Below are positions 9,884-22,524 of a stretch of DNA of 64,000 bases, in pieces. The position numbers were made by a program, and so were the translations under genes. Numbering within the stretch: the first letter of the stretch is position 1; every line of letters starts with the position of its first letter. The notes beneath the pieces are model-generated. The model was given only the letters and a program-made list of their open reading frames with translations, searched no databases and was not told where the DNA came from. This DNA is from Pleurodeles waltl (Eukaryota > Chordata > Amphibia > Caudata > Salamandridae), in the NCBI RefSeq assembly GCF_031143425.1, contig NW_027149999.1:62001-126000 (forward strand). The letters are read 5' to 3'.

Positions 9884-12800
9884 GTGACTTGCGGGGCTCG
9901 GACCAGGTTCTGTTACCCAGAATCCTTTGCAAACCTCAAAATTTGGCTAAAAAAACACATGTTTCTCACATTTCTTTGGCAGAAAGTTCTGGAATCTGAG
10001 AGGAGCCACAAATTTCCTTCCACCCAGCGTTCCCCCAAGTCTCCCGATAAAAATCATACCTCACTTGTGTGGGAAGGCCTAGCGCCCGCGACAGGAAACA
10101 CTCCAAAGCGCAACGTGGACACATCCAAATTTTTGGAAGAAAACAGAGGTGTTTTTTGCGAAGTGCCTACCTGTAGATTTTGGCCTCTAGCTCAGCCGGC
10201 ACCTAGGGAAACCTACCTAACCTGTGCATTTCTGAAAACTAGAGACCTAGGGGAATCTAAGGAGGGGTGTCTTGCGGGGCTCAGACCAGGTTCTGTTACC
10301 CAGAATCCTTTGCAAACCTCAAAATGTGGCTAAAAAAACACATGTTCCTCACATTTCTGTGGCAGAAAGTTCTGGAATCTGAGAGGAGCCACAAATTTCC
10401 TTCCACCCAGCGTTCCCCCAAGTCTCCCGATAAAAATGATACCTCACTTGTGTGGGTAGGCCTAGCGCCCGCGACAGGAAACGCCCCAAAGCACAATGTG
10501 GACACATCCAAATTTTTGGAAGAAAACAGAGGTGTTTTTTGCGAAGTGCCTACCTGTAGATTTTGGCCTCTAGCTCAGCCGGCACCTAGGGAAACCTACC
10601 AAACCTGTGCATTTCTGAAAACTAGAGAACTAGGGGAATCCAAGATGGGGTGTCTTGCGGGGCTCGGACCAGGTTCTGTTACCCAGAATCCTTTGCAAAC
10701 CTCAAAATTTGGCTAAAAACACACATGTTCCTCACATTTCTGTGGCAGAAAGTTCTGGAATCTGAGAGGAGCCACAAATTTCCTTCCACCCAGCGTTCCC
10801 CCAAGTCTCCCGATAAAAATGATATCTCACTTGTGTGGGTAGGCCTGGCGCCCGCGACAGGAAACGCCCCAAAGCACAACGTGGACACATCCAAATTTTT
10901 GGAAGAAAACAGAGGTGTTTTTTGCGAAGTGCCTACCTGTAGATTTTGGCCTCTAGCTCAGCCGGCACCTAGGGAAACCTACCAAACCTGTGCATTTCTG
11001 AAAACTAGAGAACTAGGGGAATCCAAGATGGGGTGTCTTGCGGGGCTCGGACCAGGTTCTGTTACCCAGAATCCTTTGCAAACCTCAAAATTTGGCTAAA
11101 AACACACATGTTCCTCACATTTCTGTGGCAGAAAGTTCTGGAATCTGAGAGGAGCCACAAATTTCCTTCCACCCAGCGTTCCCCCAAGTCTCCCGATAAA
11201 AATGATACCTCACTTGTGTGGGTAGGCCTGGCGCCCGCGACAGGAAACGCCCCAAAGCGCAACGTGGACACATCCAAATTTTTGGAAGAAAACAGAGGTA
11301 TTTTTTGTGAAGTGCCTACCTGTAAATGTTGGCCTCTAGCTCAGCCGGCACCTAGGGAAACCTACCAAACCTGTGCATTTCTGAAAACTAGAGACCTAGG
11401 GGAATCCAAGGAGGGGTGACTTACGGGGCTCGGACCAGGTTCTGTTACCCAGAATCCTTTGCAAACCTCAAAATGTGGCTAAAAAAACACATGTTCCTCA
11501 CATTTCTGTAGCAGAAAGTTCTGGAATCTGAGAGGAGCCACAAATTTCCTTCCACCCAACGTTCCCCCAAGTCTCCTGATAAAAATGATACCTCACTTGT
11601 GTGGGTAGGCCTAGCGCCCGCGACAGGAAACGCCCCAAAGCGCAACGTGGACACATCCAAATTTTGGGAAGAAAACAGAGGTGTTTTTTGCGAAGTCTCT
11701 ACCTGTAGATTTTGGCCTGTAGCCAAGCCGGCACCTAGGGAAACCTACCAAACCTGTGCATTTCTGAAAACTAGAGACCTAGGGGAGTCCAAGATGGGGT
11801 GACTTGCGGGGCTCGGACCAGGTTCTGTTACCCAGAATCCTTTGCAAACCTCAAAATTTGGCTAAAAAAACCCATGTTCCTCAAATTTCTGTGGCAGAAA
11901 GTTCTGGAATCTGAGAGGAGCCACAAATTTCCTTCCACCCAGCGTTCCCCCAAGTCTCCCGATAAAAATGATACCTCACTTGTGTGGGTAGGCCTAGCGC
12001 CCGCGACAGGAAACGCCCCAAAGCGCAACGTGGACACATCCAAATTTTTGGAAGAAAACAGAGGTGTTTTTTGCGAAGTGCCTACCTGTAGATTTTGGCC
12101 TCTAGCTCAGCCGGCACCTAGGGAAACCTATCAAACCTGTGCATTTCTGAAAACTAGAGACCTAGAAGAATCCAAGGAGGGGTGACTTGCGGGGCTCGGA
12201 CCAGGTTCTGTTACCCAGAATCCATTGCAAACCTCAAAATTTGGCTAAAAAAACACATGTTTCTCACATTTCTTTGGCAGAAAGTTCTGGAATCTGAGAG
12301 GAGCAACAAATTTCCTTCCATCCAGCGTTCCCCCAAGTCTCCCGATAAAAATGATACCTCACTTGTGTGGGTAGGCCTAGCGCCCGCGACAGGAAACGCC
12401 CCAAAGCGCAACGTGGACACATCCAAATTTTTGGAAGAAAACAGAGGTGTTTTTTGCGAAGTGCCTACCTGTAGATTTTGGCCTCTAGCTCAGCCGGCAC
12501 CTAGGGAAACCTACCAAACCTGTGCATTTCTGAAAACTAGAGACCTAGAAGAATCCAAGGAGGGGTGACTTGCGGGGCTCGGACCAGGTTCTGTTACCCA
12601 GAATCCATTGCAAACCTCAAAATTTGGCTAAAAAAACACATGTTTCTCACCTTTCTTTGGCAGAAAGTTCTGGAATCGGAGAGGAGCAACAAATTTCCTT
12701 CCACCCAGCGTTCCCCCAAGTCTCCCGATAAAAATGATACCTCACTTGTGTGGGTAGGCCTAGCGCCCGCGACAGGAAACGCCCCAAAGCGCAACGTGGA

Positions 12801-12947
12801 CACATCCACATTTTTGGAAGAAAACAGAGGTGTTTTTTGCGAAGTGCCTACCTGTAGATTTTGGCCTCTAGCTCAGCCGGCACCTAGGGAAACCTACCAA
12901 ACCTGTGCATTTCTGAAAACTAGAGACCTAGGGGAATCCAAGGAGGG

Positions 12948-13331
12948 GTGACTTGCGGTGGCTCGGACCAGGTTCTGTTACCCAGAATCCATTGCAAACC
13001 TCAAAATTTGGCTAAAAAAACACATGTTTCTCACATTTCTTTGGCAGAAAGTTCTGGAATCTGAGAGGAGCCACAAATTTCCTTCCACCCAGCGTTCCCC
13101 CAAGTCTCCCGATAAAAATGATACCTCACTTGTGTGGGTAGGCCTAGCGCCCGCGACAGGAAACACCCCAAAGCGCAAAGTGGACACATCCAAATTTTTG
13201 GAAGAAAACAGAGGTGTTTTTTGCGAAGTGCCTACCTGTAGATTTTGGCCTCTAGCTCAGCCGGCACCTAGGGAAACCTACCAAACCTGTGCATTTCTGA
13301 AAACTAGAGACCTAGGGGAATCTAAGGAGGG
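12948..13331 (+). repeat. Subfamily II monomer (384 bp, GGTGGCTC insertion), first of 17 copies
   Basis: The monomer head reads TTGCGGTGGCTCGG instead of TTGCGGGGCTCGG, a one-base gain that gives a 384-bp unit. It is linked to AATCCATTGC (for AATCCTTTGC) and to TGTTTCTCAC...TTTCTTTGGCAG. Most copies also carry AAACACCCC and GCAAAGTGGAC. Copies start at 12948, 17928, 20993, 22908, 23292, 26735, 31333, 33248, 33632, 37075, 43581, 46640, 55058, 56973, 61185, 63100 and 63484. The T-for-G substitution in TTTCTTTGG breaks the 6-bp inverted repeat found in the reference monomer. Confidence 0.92.
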
Positions 13332-13714
13332 GTGACTTGCGGGGCTCAGACCAGGTTCTGTTACCCAGAATCCTTTGCAAACCTCAAAATGTGGCTAAAA
13401 AAACACATGTTCCTCACATTTCTGTGGCAGAAAGTTCTGGAATCTGAGAGGAGCCACAAATTTCCTTCCACCTAGCGTTCCCCCAAGTCTCCCGATAAAA
13501 ATGATACCTCACTTGTGTGGGTAGGCCTAGCGCCCGCGACAGGAAACGCCCCAAAGCGCAACGTGGACACATCCAAATTTTTGGAAGAAAACAGAGGTGT
13601 TTTTTGCGAAGGGCATACCTGTAGATTTTGGCCTCTAGCTCTGCCGGCACCTAGGGAAACCTACCAAACCTGTGCATTTCTGACAACTAGAGACCTAGGG
13701 GAATCCAAGGAGGG
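13332..13714 (+). repeat. Chimeric monomer: majority left, subfamily I right (reciprocal type)
   Basis: The left part is majority type through GGAAGAAAAC at 13584-13592. From 13612 it has the subfamily I markers AGGGCATACC and GCTCTGCC. The switch lies within 13593-13611. It keeps the 383-bp length because the one-base deletion of subfamily I is on the majority side of the switch. Copies carried by larger duplications start at 18312 and 28652. It is the reciprocal configuration of the chimera at 4908-5290. Confidence 0.88.
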
Positions 13715-14097
13715 GTGACTTGCGGGGCTCGGACCAGGTTCTGTTACCCAGAATCCTTTGCAAACCTCAAAATGTGGCTAAAAAAACACATGTTCCTCAC
13801 ATTTCTGTGGCAGAAAGTTCTGGAATCTGAGAGGAGCCACAAATTTCCTTCCACCCAGCGTTCCCCCAAGTCGCCCGATCGAAATGATACCTCACTTGTG
13901 TGGGTAGGCCTAGCGTCCGCGACAGGAAACGCCCCAAAGGCCAACGTGGACACATCCAAATTTTTGGAAGAAAACAGAGGTGTTTTTTGCGAAGTGCCTA
14001 CCTGTAGATTTTGGCCTCTAGCTCAGCCGGCACCTATGGAAACCTACCAAACCTGTGCATTTCTGAAAACTAGAGACGTAGGGGAATCCAAGATAGG
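13715..14097 (+). repeat. Subfamily VI monomer (GATCGAAATG plus AAGGCCAACG), first of 5 copies
   Basis: The linked changes are AAGTCGCCCGATCGAAATG, GCGTCCGCGAC and AAAGGCCAACG, with GAGACGTAGGGG and AAGATAGGGTG near the end. Copies start at 13715, 18695, 29035, 52760 and 58887. In every case it is the first monomer of the same ordered block, so it is a useful anchor for the higher-order repeat. Partial relatives with AAGGCCAACG but GATCAAAATG start at 1463 and 38989. Confidence 0.9.
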
Positions 14098-15094
14098 GTG
14101 ACTTGCGGGGCTCGGACCAGGTTCTGTTACCCAGAATCCTTTGCAAACCTCAAAATTTGGCTAAAAAAACACATGTTCCTCACATTTCTGTGGCAGAAAG
14201 TTCTGGAATCTGAGAGGAGCCACAAATTTCCTTCCACCCAGCGTTCCCCCAAGTCTCCCGATAAAAATGATACCTCACTTGTGTGGGTAGGCCTAGCGCC
14301 CGCGACAGGAAACGCCCCAAAGCGCAACGTGGACTCATCCACATTTTTTGAAGACAACAGAGGTGTTTTTTGCGAAGTGCCTACCTGTAGATTTTGGCCT
14401 CTAGCTCAGCCGGCACCTAGGGAAACCTACCAAACCTGTGCATTTCTGAAAACTAGAGACCTAGGGGACTCCAAGGAGGGGTTACTTGCGGGGCTCGGAC
14501 CAGGTTCTGTTACCCAGAATCCTTTGCAAACCTCAAAATTTGGCTAAAAAAACACATGTTTCTCACATTTCTTTGGCAGAAAGTTCTGGAATCTGAGAGG
14601 AGCCACAAATGTCCTTCCACCCAGCGTTCCCCCAAGTCTCCCGATAAAAATGATACCTCACTTGTGTGGGTAGGCCTAGTGCCCGCGACAGGAAACGCCC
14701 CAAAGCGCAACGTGGACACATCCAAATTTTGGGAAGAAAACAGAGGTGTTTTTTGCGAAGTGTCTACCTGTAGATTTTGGCCTGTAGCCAAGCCGGCACC
14801 TAGGGAAACCTACCAAACCTGTGCATTTCTGAAAACTAGAGACCTAGGGGAGTCCAAGATGGGGTGACTTGCGGGGCTCGGACCAGGTTCTGTTACCCAG
14901 AATCCTTTGCAAACCTCAAAATTTGGCTTAAAAAACCCATGTTCCTCAAATTTCTGTGGCAGAAAGTTCTGGAATCTGAGAGGAGCCACAAATTTCCTTC
15001 CACCCAGCGTTCCCCCAAGTCTCCCGATAAAAATGATACCTCACTTGTGTGGGTAGGCCTAGCGCCCGCGACAGGAAACGCCCCAAAGCACAAT

Positions 15095-18000
15095 GTGGAC
15101 ACATCCAAATTTTTGGAAGAAAACAGAGGTGTTTTTTGCGAAGTGCCTACCTGTAGATTTTGGCCTCTAGCTCAGCCGGCACCTAGGGAAACCTACCTAA
15201 CCTGTGCATTTCTGAAAACTAGAGACCTAGGGGAATCTAAGGAGGGGTGTCTTGCGGGGCTCAGACCAGGTTCTGTTACCCAGAATCCTTTGCAAACCTC
15301 AAAATGTGGCTAAAAAAACACATGTTCCTCACATTTCTGTGGCAGAAAGTTCTGGAATCTGAGAGGAGCCACAAATTTCCTTCCACCCAGCGTTCCCCCA
15401 AGTCTCCCGATAAAAATGATACCTCACTTGTGTGGGTAGGCCTAGCGCCCGCGACAGGAAACGCCCCAAAGCACAATGTGGACACATCCAAATTTTTGGA
15501 AGAAAACAGAGGTGTTTTTTGCGAAGTGCCTACCTGTAGATTTTGGCCTCTAGCTCAGCCGGCACCTAGGGAAACCTACCAAACCTGTGCATTTCTGAAA
15601 ACTAGAGAACTAGGGGAATCCAAGATGGGGTGTCTTGCGGGGCTCGGACCAGGTTCTGTTACCCAGAATCCTTTGCAAACCTCAAAATTTGGCTAAAAAC
15701 ACACATGTTCCTCACATTTCTGTGGCAGAAAGTTCTGGAATCTGAGAGGAGCCACAAATTTCCTTCCACCCAGCGTTCCCCCAAGTCTCCCGATAAAAAT
15801 GATATCTCACTTGTGTGGGTAGGCCTGGCGCCCGCGACAGGAAACGCCCCAAAGCACAACGTGGACACATCCAAATTTTTGGAAGAAAACAGAGGTGTTT
15901 TTTGCGAAGTGCCTACCTGTAGATTTTGGCCTCTAGCTCAGCCGGCACCTAGGGAAACCTACCAAACCTGTGCATTTCTGAAAACTAGAGAACTAGGGGA
16001 ATCCAAGATGGGGTGTCTTGCGGGGCTCGGACCAGGTTCTGTTACCCAGAATCCTTTGCAAACCTCAAAATTTGGCTAAAAACACACATGTTCCTCACAT
16101 TTCTGTGGCAGAAAGTTCTGGAATCTGAGAGGAGCCACAAATTTCCTTCCACCCAGCGTTCCCCCAAGTCTCCCGATAAAAATGATACCTCACTTGTGTG
16201 GGTAGGCCTGGCGCCCGCGACAGGAAACGCCCCAAAGCGCAACGTGGACACATCCAAATTTTTGGAAGAAAACAGAGGTATTTTTTGTGAAGTGCCTACC
16301 TGTAAATGTTGGCCTCTAGCTCAGCCGGCACCTAGGGAAACCTACCAAACCTGTGCATTTCTGAAAACTAGAGACCTAGGGGAATCCAAGGAGGGGTGAC
16401 TTACGGGGCTCGGACCAGGTTCTGTTACCCAGAATCCTTTGCAAACCTCAAAATGTGGCTAAAAAAACACATGTTCCTCACATTTCTGTAGCAGAAAGTT
16501 CTGGAATCTGAGAGGAGCCACAAATTTCCTTCCACCCAACGTTCCCCCAAGTCTCCTGATAAAAATGATACCTCACTTGTGTGGGTAGGCCTAGCGCCCG
16601 CGACAGGAAACGCCCCAAAGCGCAACGTGGACACATCCAAATTTTGGGAAGAAAACAGAGGTGTTTTTTGCGAAGTCTCTACCTGTAGATTTTGGCCTGT
16701 AGCCAAGCCGGCACCTAGGGAAACCTACCAAACCTGTGCATTTCTGAAAACTAGAGACCTAGGGGAGTCCAAGATGGGGTGACTTGCGGGGCTCGGACCA
16801 GGTTCTGTTACCCAGAATCCTTTGCAAACCTCAAAATTTGGCTAAAAAAACCCATGTTCCTCAAATTTCTGTGGCAGAAAGTTCTGGAATCTGAGAGGAG
16901 CCACAAATTTCCTTCCACCCAGCGTTCCCCCAAGTCTCCCGATAAAAATGATACCTCACTTGTGTGGGTAGGCCTAGCGCCCGCGACAGGAAACGCCCCA
17001 AAGCGCAACGTGGACACATCCAAATTTTTGGAAGAAAACAGAGGTGTTTTTTGCGAAGTGCCTACCTGTAGATTTTGGCCTCTAGCTCAGCCGGCACCTA
17101 GGGAAACCTATCAAACCTGTGCATTTCTGAAAACTAGAGACCTAGAAGAATCCAAGGAGGGGTGACTTGCGGGGCTCGGACCAGGTTCTGTTACCCAGAA
17201 TCCATTGCAAACCTCAAAATTTGGCTAAAAAAACACATGTTTCTCACATTTCTTTGGCAGAAAGTTCTGGAATCTGAGAGGAGCAACAAATTTCCTTCCA
17301 TCCAGCGTTCCCCCAAGTCTCCCGATAAAAATGATACCTCACTTGTGTGGGTAGGCCTAGCGCCCGCGACAGGAAACGCCCCAAAGCGCAACGTGGACAC
17401 ATCCAAATTTTTGGAAGAAAACAGAGGTGTTTTTTGCGAAGTGCCTACCTGTAGATTTTGGCCTCTAGCTCAGCCGGCACCTAGGGAAACCTACCAAACC
17501 TGTGCATTTCTGAAAACTAGAGACCTAGAAGAATCCAAGGAGGGGTGACTTGCGGGGCTCGGACCAGGTTCTGTTACCCAGAATCCATTGCAAACCTCAA
17601 AATTTGGCTAAAAAAACACATGTTTCTCACCTTTCTTTGGCAGAAAGTTCTGGAATCGGAGAGGAGCAACAAATTTCCTTCCACCCAGCGTTCCCCCAAG
17701 TCTCCCGATAAAAATGATACCTCACTTGTGTGGGTAGGCCTAGCGCCCGCGACAGGAAACGCCCCAAAGCGCAACGTGGACACATCCACATTTTTGGAAG
17801 AAAACAGAGGTGTTTTTTGCGAAGTGCCTACCTGTAGATTTTGGCCTCTAGCTCAGCCGGCACCTAGGGAAACCTACCAAACCTGTGCATTTCTGAAAAC
17901 TAGAGACCTAGGGGAATCCAAGGAGGGGTGACTTGCGGTGGCTCGGACCAGGTTCTGTTACCCAGAATCCATTGCAAACCTCAAAATTTGGCTAAAAAAA

Positions 18001-20074
18001 CACATGTTTCTCACATTTCTTTGGCAGAAAGTTCTGGAATCTGAGAGGAGCCACAAATTTCCTTCCACCCAGCGTTCCCCCAAGTCTCCCGATAAAAATG
18101 ATACCTCACTTGTGTGGGTAGGCCTAGCGCCCGCGACAGGAAACACCCCAAAGCGCAAAGTGGACACATCCAAATTTTTGGAAGAAAACAGAGGTGTTTT
18201 TTGCGAAGTGCCTACCTGTAGATTTTGGCCTCTAGCTCAGCCGGCACCTAGGGAAACCTACCAAACCTGTGCATTTCTGAAAACTAGAGACCTAGGGGAA
18301 TCTAAGGAGGGGTGACTTGCGGGGCTCAGACCAGGTTCTGTTACCCAGAATCCTTTGCAAACCTCAAAATGTGGCTAAAAAAACACATGTTCCTCACATT
18401 TCTGTGGCAGAAAGTTCTGGAATCTGAGAGGAGCCACAAATTTCCTTCCACCTAGCGTTCCCCCAAGTCTCCCGATAAAAATGATACCTCACTTGTGTGG
18501 GTAGGCCTAGCGCCCGCGACAGGAAACGCCCCAAAGCGCAACGTGGACACATCCAAATTTTTGGAAGAAAACAGAGGTGTTTTTTGCGAAGGGCATACCT
18601 GTAGATTTTGGCCTCTAGCTCTGCCGGCACCTAGGGAAACCTACCAAACCTGTGCATTTCTGACAACTAGAGACCTAGGGGAATCCAAGGAGGGGTGACT
18701 TGCGGGGCTCGGACCAGGTTCTGTTACCCAGAATCCTTTGCAAACCTCAAAATGTGGCTAAAAAAACACATGTTCCTCACATTTCTGTGGCAGAAAGTTC
18801 TGGAATCTGAGAGGAGCCACAAATTTCCTTCCACCCAGCGTTCCCCCAAGTCGCCCGATCGAAATGATACCTCACTTGTGTGGGTAGGCCTAGCGTCCGC
18901 GACAGGAAACGCCCCAAAGGCCAACGTGGACACATCCAAATTTTTGGAAGAAAACAGAGGTGTTTTTTGCGAAGTGCCTACCTGTAGATTTTGGCCTCTA
19001 GCTCAGCCGGCACCTATGGAAACCTACCAAACCTGTGCATTTCTGAAAACTAGAGACGTAGGGGAATCCAAGATAGGGTGACTTGCGGGGCTCGGACCAG
19101 GTTCTGTTACCCAGAATCCTTTGCAAACCTCAAAATTTGGCTAAAAAAACACATGTTCCTCACATTTCTGTGGCAGAAAGTTCTGGAATCTGAGAGGAGC
19201 CACAAATTTCCTTCCACCCAGCGTTCCCCCAAGTCTCCCGATAAAAATGATACCTCACTTGTGTGGGTAGGCCTAGCGCCCGCGACAGGAAACGCCCCAA
19301 AGCGCAACGTGGACTCATCCACATTTTTTGAAGACAACAGAGGTGTTTTTTGCGAAGTGCCTACCTGTAGATTTTGGCCTCTAGCTCAGCCGGCACCTAG
19401 GGAAACCTACCAAACCTGTGCATTTCTGAAAACTAGAGACCTAGGGGACTCCAAGGAGGGGTTACTTGCGGGGCTCGGACCAGGTTCTGTTACCCAGAAT
19501 CCTTTGCAAACCTCAAAATTTGGCTAAAAAAACACATGTTTCTCACATTTCTTTGGCAGAAAGTTCTGGAATCTGAGAGGAGCCACAAATGTCCTTCCAC
19601 CCAGCGTTCCCCCAAGTCTCCCGATAAAAATGATACCTCACTTGTGTGGGTAGGCCTAGTGCCCGCGACAGGAAACGCCCCAAAGCGCAACGTGGACACA
19701 TCCAAATTTTGGGAAGAAAACAGAGGTGTTTTTTGCGAAGTGTCTACCTGTAGATTTTGGCCTGTAGCCAAGCCGGCACCTAGGGAAACCTACCAAACCT
19801 GTGCATTTCTGAAAACTAGAGACCTAGGGGAGTCCAAGATGGGGTGACTTGCGGGGCTCGGACCAGGTTCTGTTACCCAGAATCCTTTGCAAACCTCAAA
19901 ATTTGGCTTAAAAAACCCATGTTCCTCAAATTTCTGTGGCAGAAAGTTCTGGAATCTGAGAGGAGCCACAAATTTCCTTCCACCCAGCGTTCCCCCAAGT
20001 CTCCCGATAAAAATGATACCTCACTTGTGTGGGTAGGCCTAGCGCCCGCGACAGGAAACGCCCCAAAGCGCAAC
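15095..20074 (+). repeat. 13-monomer higher-order repeat, copy 2 (4,980 bp)
   Basis: This directly abuts copy 1 in the same orientation and appears identical to it through 20069. Even rare changes are shared, such as GATATCTCAC at 10820 and 15800 and CACCTATGG at 14032 and 19012. Monomers start at 15247, 15630, 16013, 16396, 16779, 17162, 17545, 17928, 18312, 18695, 19078, 19461 and 19844. The last monomer leaves the copy-1 pattern with CATCCTAATTTTTAGAAG near 20083. Confidence 0.93.
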
Positions 20075-22141
20075 GTGGACACATCCTAATTTTTAGAAGA
20101 AAACAGAGGTGTTTTTTGCGAAGTGCCTACCTGTAGATTTTGGCCTCTAGCTCAGCCGGCACCTAGGGAAACCTATCAAACCTGTGCATTTCTGAAAACT
20201 AGAGACCTAGAAGAATCCAAGGAGGGGTGACTTGCGGGGCTCGGACCAGGTTCTGTTACCCAGAATCCATTGCAAACCTCAAAATTTGGCTAAAAAAACA
20301 CATGTTTCTCACATTTCTTTGGCAGAAAGTTCTGGAATCTGAGAGGAGCAACAAATTTCCTTCCACCCAGCGTTCCCCCAAGTCTCCCGATAAAAATGAT
20401 ACCTCACTTGTGTGGGTAGGCCTAACGCCCGCGACAGGAAACGCCCCAAAGCGCAACGTGGACACATCCAAATTTTTGGAAGAAAACAGAGGTGTTTTTT
20501 GCGAAGTGCCTACCTGTAGATTTTGGCCTCTAGCTCAGCCGGCACCTAGGGAAACCTACCAAACCTGTGCATTTCTGAAAACTAGAGACCTAGAAGAATC
20601 CAAGGAGGGGTGACTTGCGGGGCTCGGACCAGGTTCTGTTACCCAGAATCCATTGCAAACCTCAAAATTTGGCTAAAAAAACACATGTTTCTCACCTTTC
20701 TTTGGCAGAAAGTTCTGGAATCTGAGAGGAGCAACAAATTTCCTTCCACCCAGCGTTCCCCCAAGTCTCCCGATAAAAATGATACCTCACTTGTGTGGGT
20801 AGGCCTAGCGCCCGCGACAGGAAACGCCCCAAAGCGCAACGTGGACACTTCCAAATTTTTGGAAGAAAACAGAGGTGTTTTTTGCGAAGTGCCTACCTGT
20901 AGATTTTGGCCTCTAGCTCAGCCGGCACCTAGGGAAACCTACCAAACCTGTGCATTTCTGAAAACTAGAGACCTAGGGGAATCCAAGGAGGGGTGACTTG
21001 CGGTGGCTCGGACCAGGTTCTGTTACCCAGAATCCATTGCAAACCTCAAAATTTGGCTAAAAAAACACATGTTTCTCACATTTCTTTGGCAGAAAGTTCT
21101 GGAATCTGAGAGGAGCCACAAATTTCCTTCCACCCAGCGTTCCCCCAAGTCTCCCGATAAAAATGATACCTCACTTGTGTGGGTAGGCCTAGAGCCCGCG
21201 ACAGGAAACACCCCAAAGCGCAAAGTGGACACATCCAAATTTTTGGAAGAAAACAGAGGTGTTTTTTGCGAAGTGCCTACCTGTAGATTTTGGCCTCTAG
21301 CTCAGCCGGCACCTAAGGAAACCTACCAATCCTGTGCATTTTTTAAAACTAGAGACCTAGGGGAATCTAAGGAGGGGTGACTTGCGGGGCTCAGACCAGG
21401 TTCTGTTACCCAGAATCCTTTGCAAACCTCAAAATGTGGCTAAAAAAACACATGTTCCTCACATTTCTGTGGCAGAAAGTTCTGGAATCTGAGAGGAGCC
21501 ACAAATTTCCTTCCACCTAGCGTTCCCCCAAGTCTCCCGATAAAAATGATACCTCACTTGTGTGGGTAGGCCTAGCGCCCGCGACAGGAAACGCCCCAAA
21601 GCGCAACGTGGACACATCCAAATTTTTGGAAGAAAACAGAGGTGTTTTTTGCGAAGTGCCTACCTGTAGATTTTGGCCTCTAGCTCAGCCGGCACCTAGG
21701 GAAACCTACCAAACCTGTGCATTTCTGAAAACTAGAGACCTAGGGGAATCCAAGATGGGGTGACTTGCGGGGCTCGGACCAGGTTCTGTTACCCAGAATC
21801 CTTTGCAAACCTCAAAATTTGGCTAAAAAAACACATGTTCCTCACATTTCTGTGGCAGAAAGTTCTGGAATCTGAGAGGAGACACAAATTTCCTTCCACC
21901 CAGCGTCCCCCCAAGTCTCCCGATAAAAATTATACCTCACTTGTGTGGGTAGGCATAGCGCCAGCGACAGGAAACGCACCAAAGCGCAACGTGGACACAT
22001 ACAAATTTTTGGAATAAACAGAGGTGTTTTTTGCGAAGGGCATACCTGTAGATTTTGGCCTCTAGCTCTGCCGGCACCTAGGGAAACCTACCAAACCTGT
22101 GCATTTCTGAAAACTAGAGACCTAGGGGAATCCAAGGAGGG

Positions 22142-22524
22142 GTGACTTGCGGGGCTCGGACCAGGTTCTGTTACCCATAATCCTTTGCAAACCTCAACAT
22201 TTGGCTAAAAAACCACATGTTCCTCAAATTTCTGCGGCAGATAGTTCTGGAATCTGAGAGGAGCCACAAATTTCCTTCCACCCAGCGTTCCCCCAAGTCT
22301 CCCGATAAAAATTATACCTCACTTGTGTGGGTAGGCATAGCGCCAGCGACAGGAAACGCCCCAAAGCGCAACGTGGACACATCCAAATTTTTGGAAGAAA
22401 ACAGAGGTGTTTTTTGCGAAGTGCCTACCTGTAGATTTTGGCCTCTAGCTCAGCCGGCACCTAGGGAAACCTACCAAACCTGTGCATTTCTGAAAACTAG
22501 AGACCTAGGGAAATCCAAGGAGGG
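22142..22524 (+). repeat. Monomer with a short subfamily I patch
   Basis: A subfamily IV left third is followed by majority CAGCGTTCCCCC. It then has AAAATTATACC and GCATAGCGCCAGCGAC typical of subfamily I, and returns to majority AAACGCCCC near 22355-22363 and to CATCCAAA. The patch is under about 75 bp. A duplicate starts at 32482. A short gene-conversion tract explains this better than a crossover because both flanks are non-subfamily I. Confidence 0.75.

Larger units (their letters stand above)
7205..10114 (+). repeat. Segment holding the first four-monomer module
   Basis: Monomers start at 7205 (384 bp because of ACCAGTTTTCTG), 7589, 7972, 8354, 8737, 9118, 9500 and 9884. The stretch from about 7205 through 9499 is collinear with 40521-42814 at an offset of 33,315 (exact from 7589). 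The stretch from 8354 to 11415 is collinear with 49702-52759 at offsets falling from 41,348 to 41,346 through small indels. The segment is therefore a donor or relative of two later regions. Confidence 0.82.
10115..15094 (+). repeat. 13-monomer higher-order repeat, copy 1 (4,980 bp)
   Basis: Reading 60-base rows at an offset of 4,980, I found no difference between 10115-15089 and 15095-20069. Differences begin immediately outside: 10100, 10102, 10110 and 10114 on the left, and 15090 against 20070 on the right. The unit contains monomers starting at 10267, 10650, 11033, 11416, 11799, 12182, 12565, 12948, 13332, 13715, 14098, 14481 and 14864. The order runs from subfamily V-type units through III, II and the chimera at 13332 to subfamily VI and its followers. 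Confidence 0.93.
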
